Positions 34,606 through 44,421 of a DNA stretch of 64,000 bases are shown piece after piece; the stretch's first letter is position 1, and every line of letters begins with the position of its first letter. The position numbers and the translations under genes are program-made. Origin of the DNA: Streptomyces sp. SPB162 (GTDB lineage: Bacteria; Actinomycetota; Actinomycetes; Streptomycetales; Streptomycetaceae); the NCBI RefSeq assembly GCF_029504575.1, contig NZ_JAQFII010000001.1:1140501-1204500 (forward strand). Reading direction: 5' to 3'. The notes under the pieces are model-generated. The model worked only from the letters and a program-made list of their open reading frames with translations, did no database searches and was not told the origin of the DNA.

Positions 34606-36940
34606 GCCGGAAGGCCGGCCGGTCCCGGGGCGGGCAGCCGGCGCAGCAGGGCGGCCCGTTCGGCGGCGAAGGCCGGGTCGGACGGGAAGCAGGAGTGGCC
34701 CAGCACCGGCTCCGGCAGCGGGTGCCGCGGTGTACGGCCGTACGCGACCGGGTCCTTGAGCGGCCCGCGGTCCACCACGGTGCCCTCGCCGACCCGCACC
34801 GGGCCGCCGATCGGATCCGTCCGCCGCCACAGGTTGCGCCACGCGCTCAGCTCCCGGTGCAGGGAGCACAGCTGCGACGGCCCGAAGTGCGCGGGGAACC
34901 AACGCCCGTAGAGCCGCTCCAGCGGGCAGCCGTAGGTGAGCAGGGCGACCCTGCGCCGGGTCGCCGGATCCAGCTGCCAGACGGCCGCCGCCGCCAGCAC
35001 GCTGCCCTGCGAGTGGCCCGACAGGATGATCCGGCCGCCGGTGCGGGCGGTCCAGGTGGACATCCGCCAGGTCAGGTCGGGTACGGCGCGCTCGGCGTAG
35101 CAGGGCGGCGCGAACGGGTGGGCGGCGCGCGGCCAGAACGTGCCCACGTCCCACAGGATGCCGACCGTGCGGCGCGCCGAGGCGTCCCGGTAGGCGCGGC
35201 GCCCGAGCGCGAGCAGCGCGACGACCCCCGCGCCGACCAGCCAGGAGCCCAAGGACTGCGCGGCCCGCGCCACGTCCGGCAGCGGTCCCGGAGTGCCCCC
35301 CGGGCCGCCTCCCCCGGCCCCGACCCGCCGATCCACGCCCCGACGACGGCGCCCGCGCCGAGCACGAACGAGACCCCGCAGACCAGCGCGACCAGTGACG
35401 CGACGGAGTCGGTCAGCCCGGCCCGGGCGATCGCCCCGGCGATCTGCCGGGTCCTGGCCGGCTGCCCGGCCTCCCCCGGATACAGCGTGGCCATCTCCTC
35501 GCCGACCGCCAGCCGCTCCCGCCACAGCCGCCACGCCGCACCGGCCACCACACCCACCAGCACGACCAGCAGCACCGGGATGATCGACGCCTGCCACGTC
35601 AGCAGCGCCGGCGGCCCGCCGTCCCGACCCGGCGCCGCGCCCCGGTCCAGCCAGTCCGCTATCCGCTGGGAGACGCCACCGGTCAGTACCCCGCCCAGGG
35701 CGCAGGCGAGCAGCGCGACCGCCGGTCCGCCGAGGCCGCGCAGCACCGCCTGCCCGGCGCGGCCGCCGAAGTGCGGCGCCGCCGCGGACTGCGCCGGGAT
35801 TTTGAGGGCGTCCGGGGCCGGGTGTGCCGCGCGGTGCATCAACGCGGCCGTCACGGCCAGGGCGGCGATCAGGGCCCCCTGGACGAGGGTGAAGGCGATG
35901 AAGGTGGCGTCGGCCGGTAACCGGCCGGTGGAGACCCAGCCGGCACGGTGCCAGCCGGCGTAGACGGCGACGGCAATCAGCACGGCCGGGCCGCCGCACA
36001 GCAGCAGCCGGGCGGTGCGGTGGTCCGTGGCGTCGTCCGGTTCCGTCTCGCTGCGCCCGGCCCGGCAGGTCTCCAGGACCGCCACGGCGGACAGCGCGAC
36101 GATCGCCCCGCCGAGGGCCCAGCCGGTGGCGCCGAGCGCGCGGGTGCCCCGGTCGTGGTCGTGCAGCAGCGCGGGCACCAGCAGCGCCGTCGCGACGGTG
36201 AGGAGGCCGGCGGCGGTGTGCGCGGAGCGCAGCCGGGCGACCAGCCGGCGGCCGTACCAGAAGCCGGGCAGCGCGAGCGCGGGACCGTCGTCGTCGCGGG
36301 GCCGGTCGTCGGTGGCCGGGCGCTGGGACTCGTAGGCGTACCAGGTGCGGTGCGAGAGCCACCACAGCAGTGCGGTGAGCAGGCCCGGCACCAGGGCCGC
36401 CAGAGCGAGTCGGCGGCCCGGCTCGGCCCACCAGCCGCCGTGGTGCGCGGCGGCGAAGCCGAGCCAGTACTTGCCGCGGACGCAGGAGGCGCGGCCCGCG
36501 CACTGCCAGCCGACCAGGTCCATGGAGACCTCGCAGACCGCGGCGACCAGCAGCAGGGTCAAGGTGAGCGCGATGAGCCGCACCAGCACGTCATAGGTCC
36601 GGTTCAGGCCGCGCCGGTCGGTCGGTGGACGCATCCAGTGGGCGAGATTGACGATCATGAACGGCGTCAGCAGCAGCCACAGCGCGCGGCTGGCGTTGCC
36701 CGAGGTCAGATTGCACCAGGTGTAGGCCTCGGGCACCGGCGTGTCCCGGTCACCCTCGGAATGTTCGGCGTCGACGTCCACCGTGCGGCGGTAGAGCCCC
36801 GCCGTGTCGTCGCCGGCCACCCGCGCCGTGCGCGGATCGCCCAGCATTCCGTCGGGTGTGGCGCCGCCCACGCCGTGGACGAGCAGTTCGAGTGCCGGCG
36901 CCCACGCGTCCGCGGGCCCGGTTCCAGGGTGCCGGTTCAC
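34575..36940 (-). pseudogene. Large membrane protein with alpha/beta-hydrolase C terminus, one frameshift
   Basis: The N-terminal frame, from about GTG 36940, starts with a soluble hydrolase-like segment (LELLVHGVGGATPDGML) and then carries about ten transmembrane helices. Near 35300 the sequence must move to another frame to continue (GGTPGPLPDVARAAQSLGSWLVG), reaching a serine-hydrolase motif GHSQGS. One extra C in the C6 run (35296-35301) would restore a protein of about 790 residues. The end overlaps the convergent AAA+ gene by 31 bp. It may be a sequencing error or a recent mutation. The substrate is unknown. Confidence 0.65.
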
Positions 36941-37146
36941 ACGTTTCCCGTCTGTCGCGCAGTCCCAGGATCGCCGGCGCGGCGGCCGGACGCGGTCCCC
37001 CGTACGGAATGTGCCCCGAAATGGTGACAAGGACGCGCGCCGGAGTCCCGATCACCCCCCGCACGCCCTGATACCCCCCCGCATGGAAGGATGACCGTGG
37101 TTCGATGGCGTTCGACGGGACGCATGAAACGAGAGACAGGCCACGG

Positions 37147-37989
37147 GTGAGCGACAACCAGAATCTCCTCGCCGAGCAGCGACGTGCCCTGATCCTCGAC
37201 GAGGTCAGGCGGCGCGGCGGCGTACGGGTCAACGAACTCACCCGCAAGCTCAATGTCTCGGACATGACGGTCCGCCGCGACCTGGACGCGCTGGCCCGGC
37301 AGGGTGTCGTGGAGAAGGTGCACGGCGGCGCGGTCCCGGTGGTCGAGGCGAGCAGCCACGAGCCGGGCTTCGAGGCGAAATCCGGCCTGGAACTGGGCGC
37401 GAAGGAGGCCATCGCGCGGGCCGCCGCCGAGCTGGTGACACCGGGCAGCGCGATCGCCCTGTCGGGCGGTACGACGACGTACTCCCTGGCCCATCGACTC
37501 CTCGACGTGCCGGACCTGACCGTGGTGACCAACTCCGTGCGCGTCGCCGACGTCTTCCACACCGCGCAGCGGCGCCCGGGCGCGCAGAGCCGGGACGGCG
37601 CGGCGACGGTGGTGCTGACCGGCGGGGTACGGACCCCGTCCGACTCCCTGGTGGGACCGGTCGCGGACCGGGCGATCGGCTCGCTCCACTTCGACATGCT
37701 GTTCCTGGGCGTGCACGGGATCTCGGTCGAGGCCGGCCTGTCGACCCCGAACCTCGCGGAGGCGGAGACCAACCGGCAGTTCGTACGCTCGGCCCGCCGG
37801 GTCGTGGTGATCGCCGACCACACCAAGTGGGGCACGGTGGGGCTCAGTTCCTTCGCCTCGCTGGAGGACGTGGACACCCTGGTCACGGACGCGGGCATCC
37901 CCGAGGTACTGCGCGCGGAGATCTCCGAGTACCTGTCGGACCTGGTCGTCGCGGGCGAAGCGGACTCCCCCTCCCCCGCAGACAGCTGA
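37147..37989 (+). CDS. DeoR/GlpR-family transcriptional regulator
   Basis: The 280-aa protein has an N-terminal HTH_DeoR (RRALILDEVRRRGGVRVNELTRKL, then SDMTVRRDLDAL) and a DeoRC sensor domain of the sugar-isomerase type (GSAIALSGGTTTYSLAHRL, DMLFLGVHGIS, TKWGTVGLSSF). Such regulators usually repress sugar catabolism and respond to a sugar phosphate. GTG 37147 was chosen because the sequence becomes conserved there; ATG 37105 is upstream. No sugar gene is directly adjacent, so the target is unclear. Confidence 0.85.
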   Translation: MSDNQNLLAEQRRALILDEVRRRGGVRVNELTRKLNVSDMTVRRDLDALARQGVVEKVHGGAVPVVEASSHEPGFEAKSGLELGAKEAIARAAAELVTPGSAIALSGGTTTYSLAHRLLDVPDLTVVTNSVRVADVFHTAQRRPGAQSRDGAATVVLTGGVRTPSDSLVGPVADRAIGSLHFDMLFLGVHGISVEAGLSTPNLAEAETNRQFVRSARRVVVIADHTKWGTVGLSSFASLEDVDTLVTDAGIPEVLRAEISEYLSDLVVAGEADSPSPADS

Positions 37990-38013
37990 CGACGCGTCAC
38001 GTAGGGTGCGCCC

Positions 38014-38502
38014 ATGCCCCGCCGACCGCGCTCCCCGCGCCCCCTGCGCCGCGTCGAACCGGACTTCCTCGACACCGCGCCCGTACGCCTGGTCTTCACC
38101 CTCGCCATCACGGCGTCCCCCAAGGCGGTCCACCACGCCCTGGCCGTGGACACGGAGGCCTGGCCGGCCTGGTTCCACGCCGTGAAGTCCGCGCGCCGCA
38201 CCTCGGTCGGCCGGGACGTCGCCCTGGCGGGCGGTGTGCGCTTCGAGGAGACGGTGCTGGTCGACGAAGCGCCGTCGCGCTACGTGTACCGGGCCGACAC
38301 GTGCAACGTGCCCGGCCTGCGGGCCCTGGTGGAGGAGTGGCGCGTCGAGTCGACGGGCGCCGGCAGCCTCGTCCAATGGATCTTCGCGATGGACGGGCCG
38401 GCGCCGCTGCGCTTTTTGATGCGGGTGTCGCGGCCGGGGTTGGGGCGGGCGTTTCGCGCCGCGGTGCTTTCGCTCGACCGGCGGCTGGCGGAAGCGGGGT
38501 AA
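38014..38502 (+). CDS. SRPBCC-family protein
   Basis: The 162-aa protein has the helix-grip pattern of polyketide-cyclase/dehydratase-like SRPBCC proteins: LAITASPKAVHHALAVDTEAWPAWF near the start, GGVRFEETVLVDE in the middle and a long C-terminal helix. These bind hydrophobic ligands. The gene lies 24 bp after the DeoR-type regulator and may share its transcript. Confidence 0.75.
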   Translation: MPRRPRSPRPLRRVEPDFLDTAPVRLVFTLAITASPKAVHHALAVDTEAWPAWFHAVKSARRTSVGRDVALAGGVRFEETVLVDEAPSRYVYRADTCNVPGLRALVEEWRVESTGAGSLVQWIFAMDGPAPLRFLMRVSRPGLGRAFRAAVLSLDRRLAEAG

Positions 38503-38693
38503 TCCGCAGGTCCGCTGGGGGTGCGGGCGCCGGGCCCTCCGGGGCAGGGCTTCGAAATCGTATGTTCACGATCCCCCAACCTCCGGCCGGGGGTGCCTCC
38601 AGCGGCCCACACACAGCTCGGCGGCCTGTCGAAACCCCACCCCTGCGGACCCGTCCCCCTCACGTCACGGCAGGTCGGCACGGGCTGCGCGTT

Positions 38694-39251
38694 CTATTTC
38701 CTCAGCAGGAGGATGACACCCGCTATGGCGACGCCCAGTGCGACCGCCGATGCGCCGTAGGCGAGGCGGTGGGAGCGGAGGACGGGGAGGTAGCGGTCGG
38801 CGGCGAGTCGGCCGGGGCCGGTCAGGGCCAGGGCGGCGGCCGCGGCGGTCAGCAGCAGTTCGTACTCGACGCCCTTGGGTGCAAAGAAGCCGCCGCCCCA
38901 CTTCACGGCCAGCGCGTTGACCATGGTGCCGACCACCGCGGCGCCCGCCAGCGGGGTGAGCAGGCCGACCGCCAGGCCGAGGCCGCCCAGGGTCTCGCTG
39001 AGACCGGCCACCACGGCCATCGCCTTGCCCGACGGGTAGCCGCTCATGGTGAAGAACTGACCGGTGCCGTCGATGCCACCACCGTCGAACCAGCCGAACA
39101 GCTTCTGGCTGCCGTGCGCGGCCATGGTGAGGCCTACCGCGAGCCGGAGGAGGAGCAGCCCCGCGTCATACGCGTGTGGAGTGGCCGCCGCGGTCGCCGG
39201 GGCGGCCGTCTGGATCGCGGGCGATGTGAGTTCGGTGGTGGGGGACGGCAT
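38694..39251 (-). CDS. DoxX-family membrane protein
   Basis: The 185-aa protein has four predicted helices and DoxX hallmarks: LLLRLAVGLTMAAHGSQKLFGWF, then GLSETLGGLGLAVGLLTPLA. DoxX proteins are linked to redox stress and quinone-type chemistry. AGGAG lies about 9-10 bp before the ATG. It diverges from a MarR regulator over a 106-bp region with a clear paired operator. Confidence 0.85.
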   Translation of the reverse strand: MPSPTTELTSPAIQTAAPATAAATPHAYDAGLLLLRLAVGLTMAAHGSQKLFGWFDGGGIDGTGQFFTMSGYPSGKAMAVVAGLSETLGGLGLAVGLLTPLAGAAVVGTMVNALAVKWGGGFFAPKGVEYELLLTAAAAALALTGPGRLAADRYLPVLRSHRLAYGASAVALGVAIAGVILLLRK

Positions 39252-39285
39252 AGGGCGGATCTCCTGGAGTGGGGGACGGGACGTG

Positions 39286-39337
39286 GTTCAAATTCAAACC
39301 ATCGAGCTCGACCGTATCGGCTAATTCGAATTTGAAC
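39286..39337. promoter_or_regulatory. Paired operator for the MarR-type regulator
   Basis: GTTCAAATTCAAAC (39286-39299) and ATTCGAATTTGAAC (39324-39337) are inverted copies of one site, matching at 12 of 14 positions. They are AT-rich against a GC-rich background and lie between the divergent DoxX and MarR genes, so they probably mediate autoregulation and control of DoxX. Confidence 0.65.
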
Positions 39338-39357
39338 AACAGCGCTACGATGACCCC

Positions 39358-39825
39358 ATGGACAACACACGGTGGCTCGACGAGCAGGAGATGGCGGCCT
39401 GGACGGGCTTCCTGGCGGCCAGCAGCCTGCTCGGCCGCCGGGTGGAACAACAGCTCAAGGACGACGCCGACCTCTCGCACCCGCAGTACGAGATCCTCAC
39501 CCGGCTCTCCGCGGCCCCCTGCGGCGAACTCCGGATGACCGAGCTGGCCGACGCCCTCCTCACCTCCAAGAGCGGGCTGACCTACCAGGTCACGCAGTTG
39601 GAGAAGACCGGCCTCGTCCGCCGCCGCTCCTTCCCGGGCGACGTGCGCGGCGTCGTCGCCTGCCTCACGGATGAGGGATGGACCAAGGTCCGCGAGACCG
39701 CCCCCGGCCACGTCGAGCTGGTCCGCGAGCTCCTGATCGACGTCCTCACCCGCGACCAGCTTGCCGCGATCGCGGAGGGCCTGGGCGAGGTGAGCCGCCG
39801 CTTGCGGGCATCGAACGTCCGATGA
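39358..39825 (+). CDS. MarR-family transcriptional regulator
   Basis: The 155-aa protein has a winged helix: LSHPQYEILTRLS, MTELADALLTSKSGLTYQV with the recognition helix, then the wing LEKTGLVRRRSFPGDVRGVVACLT. It is flanked by helices that form the dimer. It diverges from the DoxX gene and probably represses it via the paired site between them. The ligand or redox signal is unknown; one Cys occurs near the start of helix 2 (AAPCGELRM). Confidence 0.9.
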   Translation: MDNTRWLDEQEMAAWTGFLAASSLLGRRVEQQLKDDADLSHPQYEILTRLSAAPCGELRMTELADALLTSKSGLTYQVTQLEKTGLVRRRSFPGDVRGVVACLTDEGWTKVRETAPGHVELVRELLIDVLTRDQLAAIAEGLGEVSRRLRASNVR

Positions 39826-39891
39826 GTCGCGCCGGCGGATGCGTATACGTCCGCACCAGCGGACAGGTCGTGCCGTGAGGGAGCCGGGTCC

Positions 39892-39919
39892 GCTGGTGGG
39901 GGTCCGGCCCCCCACCAGC
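39892..39919. terminator. Bidirectional terminator-like hairpin
   Basis: GCTGGTGGGGG and CCCCCACCAGC form a perfect 11-bp stem with a 6-nt loop between the convergent MarR and alpha-mannosidase genes. Confidence 0.65.
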
Positions 39920-39930
39920 CGGATCAGAGG

Positions 39931-42900
39931 TCAGCCGTCACCCCGAGCCAACCGCAGGGTACGGATCTCGAACGGCCGCAGCGACAACTCGACGCCGGCG
40001 GACCCACCGGACACCGCCCCACCCACCGGCCGCTCCAGCAGGTCGCACACCGTCACCGACCCCAGCGCGAACCCCGTCGTCAGTCGCGCCCGAGCCCGGC
40101 CGCCGGCCGACTCGTACAGCCGCACCACCACATCCCCGCTCCCGTCATCGGCGAGCTTCACCGCCGTCACGACCACCGCGTCCTGGCCGACGGAGACCAG
40201 CGGTGACACCGCCGTGTCGCCCGGAACCCGCCGTTCCGGAAGGTTGATGCGGTAGCCCTCCCGGACCGCGTCCCCGATCGAGGCGCCCGGGACCAGCGCG
40301 TAGCGGAACCGGTGCGTGCCCTGGTCGGTGTGCGGGTCGGGGAAGCGCGGAGCGCGGAGCAGGGAGAGCCGGACGGTGGTGGTGGTACCGCCGGTGAGCG
40401 AGGTGAACGCGTCGGGCCGTACGGTGCGGGTCACGTCGTAGCCGTACGTCGAGTCGTTGACGACGGCGACACCCCAGCCCGGCTCCTCCAGATGCACGAA
40501 CCGGTGGGCGCACGCCTCGAACTTCGCCGCGTCCCAACTGGTGTTGGTGTGCGTGGCGCGGTAGAGGTGGCCGAACTGGGTCTCGGCGGCCGTGCGGTCG
40601 GCGTGCAGGTCGAGCGGGAACGCCGCCTTGAGGAACTTCTCGGTCTCGTGCCAGTCCACCTCGGTGGCGATGTCGAGTCGGCACTCCCCCGCGCTCAGGG
40701 CCAGCACTTGCGACACCCGCGAGGAGCCGAAGCTCCGGGTCACCCGGACCGACGCGACACCGCCGCCGACAGCGTCCAGTTCCAGCGTGTCGACGCCGGT
40801 GAGGTCGGTGACCGTGTTGCGGTAGAACGTGTCGACGTCCCAGGCGTCCCAGCGGTTGGGGAAGTCGGGGTGCAGCTGCAGGAGGTTCGCGGCGGCGCCC
40901 GGGGCGACCGTCTCCCGGCCGGCTTCGAGGTCGTAGACGGAGACGACGAGCCCGCGCGCGTCGATCGCCACCCGCAGCAGCCCGTTGGCGAGGACGAACC
41001 CGCCGCCCTCGCGCGGTGTGGCGGTGACCGGCGCGCCGGTGTACGGCGACGCGACGGCGGCGCCCCCCGCGGCGACGCCGGAACGGGCGTGCGGCGCCGC
41101 GTTGAACAGTACGGAGGTCCCGTCGGCGGGGCTGCCCGCGAGGGCGACCTGCGCGTCGGTGATGATCTGTTCCAGCTCCGCGCCCACGGCCGCGTACTTC
41201 GCCTCCGCCTCGCGGTGCACCCAGGCGATGGACGAGCCGGGGAGGATGTCGTGGAACTGCAGCAGCAGTACCGTCTTCCAGATCCGGTCCAGCTCCTCGT
41301 ACGGGTAGGGGAAGCCGGTGCGAACGGCCGCGGTCGCGGCCCACAGCTCGGCCTCGCGCAGCAGGTGTTCGCTGCGGCGGTTGCCCTGTTTCGTGCGGGC
41401 CTGGCTGGTGAGCGTGGCGCGGTGCAGTTCGAGGTACAGCTCGCCCACCCAGACGGGGGCGTCCGGGTACTCGGCGTGGGCCTTCTCGAAGAACGCCGCG
41501 GGCTTCTCGAAGACGACCTTCGCCGAGCCCTCCAGGTCCGCCAGCCGCTTGCCGTGCGCGAGCATCTCGCGGGTGGTGCCGCCACCGCCGTCGCCCCAGC
41601 CGGTCGGGGCCAGCGACCGGGTCGCGGAGCCCTTCTCCTGGAAGTTGCGGACGGCGTGGGCGACCTCCTTGCCCGACAGCTGGGCGTTGTAGGTGTCGAT
41701 CGGCGGGAAGTGGGTGAAGACCCGGGTGCCGTCCAGGCCCTCCCACCAGAAGGTGTGGTGCGGGAACTTGTTGGTCTCGCTCCAGGAGATCTTCTGGGTC
41801 AGGAACCACTTCGCACCGGCCTGCTTGACGATCTGCGGGAGCGCGGCCGAGTAGCCGAACGTGTCGGGCAGCCACACCTCCTCGGTGTCGATGCCGAACT
41901 CCTCGAGGAAGAACCGCTTGCCGTGCACGAACTGCCGCGCCAGCGCCTCGGATCCCGGCATGTTGGTGTCGGACTCCACCCACATGCCGCCCACCGGCAC
42001 GAACCGCCCGTCCGCGACGGCCTTCTTGACCCGGGCGTACACCTCGGGCCGGTGCTCCTTGATCCAGGCGTACTGCTGCGCCTGCGACATGGCGTAGACG
42101 AACTCCGGGTTCTCCTCCAGCAGGGCCGTCATGTTGGAGGTGGTGCGCGCGACCTTGCGGACGGTCTCGCGCAGCGGCCAGAGCCAGGCGGAGTCGATGT
42201 GCGCGTGGCCCACCGCGCTGATGCGGTGCGCGGAGCGGTGCGCGGGCGCGGCCAGCACCCCGGCCAGCAGCTCGCGGGCGGTGGCGGCCGACCCGCCGAC
42301 GTCCTGCAGGTCCACGGCGTCCAGCGACCGTTCCACCGCGCGCAGGATCTCCCAGCGGCGCGGTGAGTCGGTGGACAGCTCCGCCATCAGACCGCCGAGC
42401 ACCTCCAGGTCCTGCACCAGCTCCCACACCGTCTCGTCGAAAACCGCGAGGTCCATCCGGGCGAGCTTGTACTGCGGCTCGCCGCCCGCGGTCTCCTTGT
42501 CACCGAGGTCGGTGGGCAGGAAGGGGTGGTAGTCGAGCAGGACCGGGTTCGACGAGGCCTCGATGTGCAGTTCCACCCGCTCGCCGCCGGCGACGGGGGC
42601 CCCGATCCGGATCCACTGGTTGCGCGGGTTGAGCCCCTTCACCGGTGAGCCGTCGGACCGGTAGACCAGGCCCTCGCACTGGAAGCCGGGCATGTTCTCG
42701 TCGAAGCCGAGGTCCAGCAGCGCCTCGACGGTCCGCCCGGCCCATTCGTCCGGCACGACGCCGGTCACGGTGATCCAGCTGGTGCCCCACGGCGGACCCC
42801 AGGGCTCACCGGTCTCGATGGGGGTGCGGGGCGCGGCCAGGCCCTCGGCCACCGGGACGGGCTCGCCGGGGGCGTTCCAGATGCCGATGTCCAGCGGCAC

Positions 42901-42984
42901 CGACTGCGGGTGGACGGCGGGGCGGATGCGTTCGTCGAGGACCCGCTTGAGCCGGTCCTCGGTGACGGTTCGGTTGCTGTGCAT
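39931..42984 (-). CDS. GH38 alpha-mannosidase
   Basis: The 1017-aa cytoplasmic enzyme removes alpha-linked mannose. The GH38 metal site is seen in AVGHAHIDSAWLWPLRE (near residue 260), and the nucleophile Asp in WLPDTFGYSAALPQ (near 375). A mid-domain (HDILPGSSIAW) and the C-terminal GH38 beta domains follow. The length is normal for bacterial and yeast Ams1-type enzymes. No signal peptide is present, so it acts on imported oligosaccharides. It is the last gene of the mannoside operon, 127 bp after the preceding hydrolase gene. Confidence 0.92.
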   Translation of the reverse strand: MHSNRTVTEDRLKRVLDERIRPAVHPQSVPLDIGIWNAPGEPVPVAEGLAAPRTPIETGEPWGPPWGTSWITVTGVVPDEWAGRTVEALLDLGFDENMPGFQCEGLVYRSDGSPVKGLNPRNQWIRIGAPVAGGERVELHIEASSNPVLLDYHPFLPTDLGDKETAGGEPQYKLARMDLAVFDETVWELVQDLEVLGGLMAELSTDSPRRWEILRAVERSLDAVDLQDVGGSAATARELLAGVLAAPAHRSAHRISAVGHAHIDSAWLWPLRETVRKVARTTSNMTALLEENPEFVYAMSQAQQYAWIKEHRPEVYARVKKAVADGRFVPVGGMWVESDTNMPGSEALARQFVHGKRFFLEEFGIDTEEVWLPDTFGYSAALPQIVKQAGAKWFLTQKISWSETNKFPHHTFWWEGLDGTRVFTHFPPIDTYNAQLSGKEVAHAVRNFQEKGSATRSLAPTGWGDGGGGTTREMLAHGKRLADLEGSAKVVFEKPAAFFEKAHAEYPDAPVWVGELYLELHRATLTSQARTKQGNRRSEHLLREAELWAATAAVRTGFPYPYEELDRIWKTVLLLQFHDILPGSSIAWVHREAEAKYAAVGAELEQIITDAQVALAGSPADGTSVLFNAAPHARSGVAAGGAAVASPYTGAPVTATPREGGGFVLANGLLRVAIDARGLVVSVYDLEAGRETVAPGAAANLLQLHPDFPNRWDAWDVDTFYRNTVTDLTGVDTLELDAVGGGVASVRVTRSFGSSRVSQVLALSAGECRLDIATEVDWHETEKFLKAAFPLDLHADRTAAETQFGHLYRATHTNTSWDAAKFEACAHRFVHLEEPGWGVAVVNDSTYGYDVTRTVRPDAFTSLTGGTTTTVRLSLLRAPRFPDPHTDQGTHRFRYALVPGASIGDAVREGYRINLPERRVPGDTAVSPLVSVGQDAVVVTAVKLADDGSGDVVVRLYESAGGRARARLTTGFALGSVTVCDLLERPVGGAVSGGSAGVELSLRPFEIRTLRLARGDG

Positions 42985-43111
42985 GAGGGTCTCCTAGATC
43001 CGGGTGACGGCGGCGGACGGCGGGGTGGAGGCGGCGGACGACCGGGTCATGGCCTCTCCATCTGTACGCCGCGGAGCGGGCGAGCGGTAGCGGCGCGGCC
43101 GCGGTGGCCGG

Positions 43112-44380
43112 TCATCGGTGTGCTCCGCCGGGAAGGCCGACCTGGTCGACGGTGAGGACCTCGGTGATGCCGCGGGCCGCCAGATGGGCCGCGTCGCCCA
43201 CCAGTTCGGCGAGTACGGCGGTGGGCCGCACCCCGTCGGCGGCCAGTCGCGCCCACGCCTCGAAGAAGACCCCGCCGGGCGCGCACACGGACCGGGCCGG
43301 CGCGCTCACGCGGTCGCCCGCGTCCACCACCAGCGCGGTGGTGCGCGGCGCCGGGCGGTGTTCGCGCCCGCGCCACCGCTCGACGGCGCGGGCGACGGCG
43401 GCGCCGGCGGGCTTGACCGCGCGGTCGGTGGTGAGCAGTCCCAAGCTGTACTCCAACTCGGGGAAGTCCGCGAGCGCGCGGTCCACGTCGTGGGAGCACC
43501 ACCACGTGATGCCCCACACGTCCGGGCAGTCCAGGGCGGCGGCGATGGTGGCCTCGGTGAACTCCGCGGCGTGTTCGGCGGGGATGTGCGGGGCGGGCGC
43601 CCCCACTTCCTGCAGCCACACCGGCCGGTGCGGGTCGGCGGCCCAGGCCTTCGACAGCTCGATCAGGTAGGCGGCGTGCTGCTCGGTGGCGGTGCCGGTA
43701 CGTCCGTGGCGCTGCGCGGTGCCGTTGAACACCCAGGAGTGGACGGCGGTCGCGGCGCCCAGCAGGGCGGAGTGGCCGGGGGTGAAGGGGTGGTCGTCCT
43801 GGTACCAGGCGGCGTCGTAGGACGCGTGCAGATGGAACTTGCCGGGCGCGCCCTCCTCGCACGCTCCCAGCACCCGCCGCAGCCAGGACTCGGCCTGGCC
43901 GGGGGTGATCCGGTCGGGGTCGGGGTGCGGGCCCGAGGAGAACTGGTTGATCTCGTTGCCGATGGTCATGCCCAGGAAGCCGGGCCGGTCGGCGAGCGCG
44001 GTCGCGAGGGTGCGCAGGTACGCGGCCTCGCCGTCGATGACGTCGGGGTCGGTGAAGAGGTTCCGGCGGTGCCAGGTGGAGGTCCAGGAGGGGAGGAAGT
44101 CGAAGCTGGACAGGTGGCCCTGGAGGCCGTCCACCGCGGTGTCGAGCCCGCGCTCGGCCGCCGCGTCGACCAGCTGGACGAGCTGCTCGACGGCACGCGG
44201 CCTGATCAGGGTGCGGTTCGGCTGGAAGACCGGCCAGAGCGGGAACACCCGGATGTGGTCGAGGCCGAGGGCGGCGATGGAGTCCAGGTCGGCACGGACC
44301 TCGTCGAGGTCGAAGTCGAGCCAGTGGTGGAACCAGCCGCGCGTGGGCGTGTAGTTGACGCCGAAGCGCATGGTGTTCAT
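43112..44380 (-). CDS. Clan GH-A glycoside hydrolase (GH5-like)
   Basis: The 422-aa protein forms a TIM barrel: FGVNYTPTRGWFHHW at strand 1, LDHIRVFPLWPVFQP, the acid/base GNEINQF near 142, and the nucleophile Glu in VWLQEVGAP near 257. No signal peptide is visible. In this operon it probably cleaves beta-linked mannose or another glycoside in imported mannosides; the exact linkage is unknown. ATG 44380 and ATG 44371 are both possible. Confidence 0.75.
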   Translation of the reverse strand: MNTMRFGVNYTPTRGWFHHWLDFDLDEVRADLDSIAALGLDHIRVFPLWPVFQPNRTLIRPRAVEQLVQLVDAAAERGLDTAVDGLQGHLSSFDFLPSWTSTWHRRNLFTDPDVIDGEAAYLRTLATALADRPGFLGMTIGNEINQFSSGPHPDPDRITPGQAESWLRRVLGACEEGAPGKFHLHASYDAAWYQDDHPFTPGHSALLGAATAVHSWVFNGTAQRHGRTGTATEQHAAYLIELSKAWAADPHRPVWLQEVGAPAPHIPAEHAAEFTEATIAAALDCPDVWGITWWCSHDVDRALADFPELEYSLGLLTTDRAVKPAGAAVARAVERWRGREHRPAPRTTALVVDAGDRVSAPARSVCAPGGVFFEAWARLAADGVRPTAVLAELVGDAAHLAARGITEVLTVDQVGLPGGAHR

Positions 44381-44421
44381 CCGGTGCGGTGTCCTCAGTG
44401 CGGGGAGGGGGAGCGGGAGGC

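Noticed and set aside
31702-35154. A very long minus-strand open frame (1150 codons) opposite the beta-helix/AAA+ gene
   Set aside because: It is a GC-rich shadow frame without motifs; the + strand has AAA+ and beta-helix signatures over the same span.
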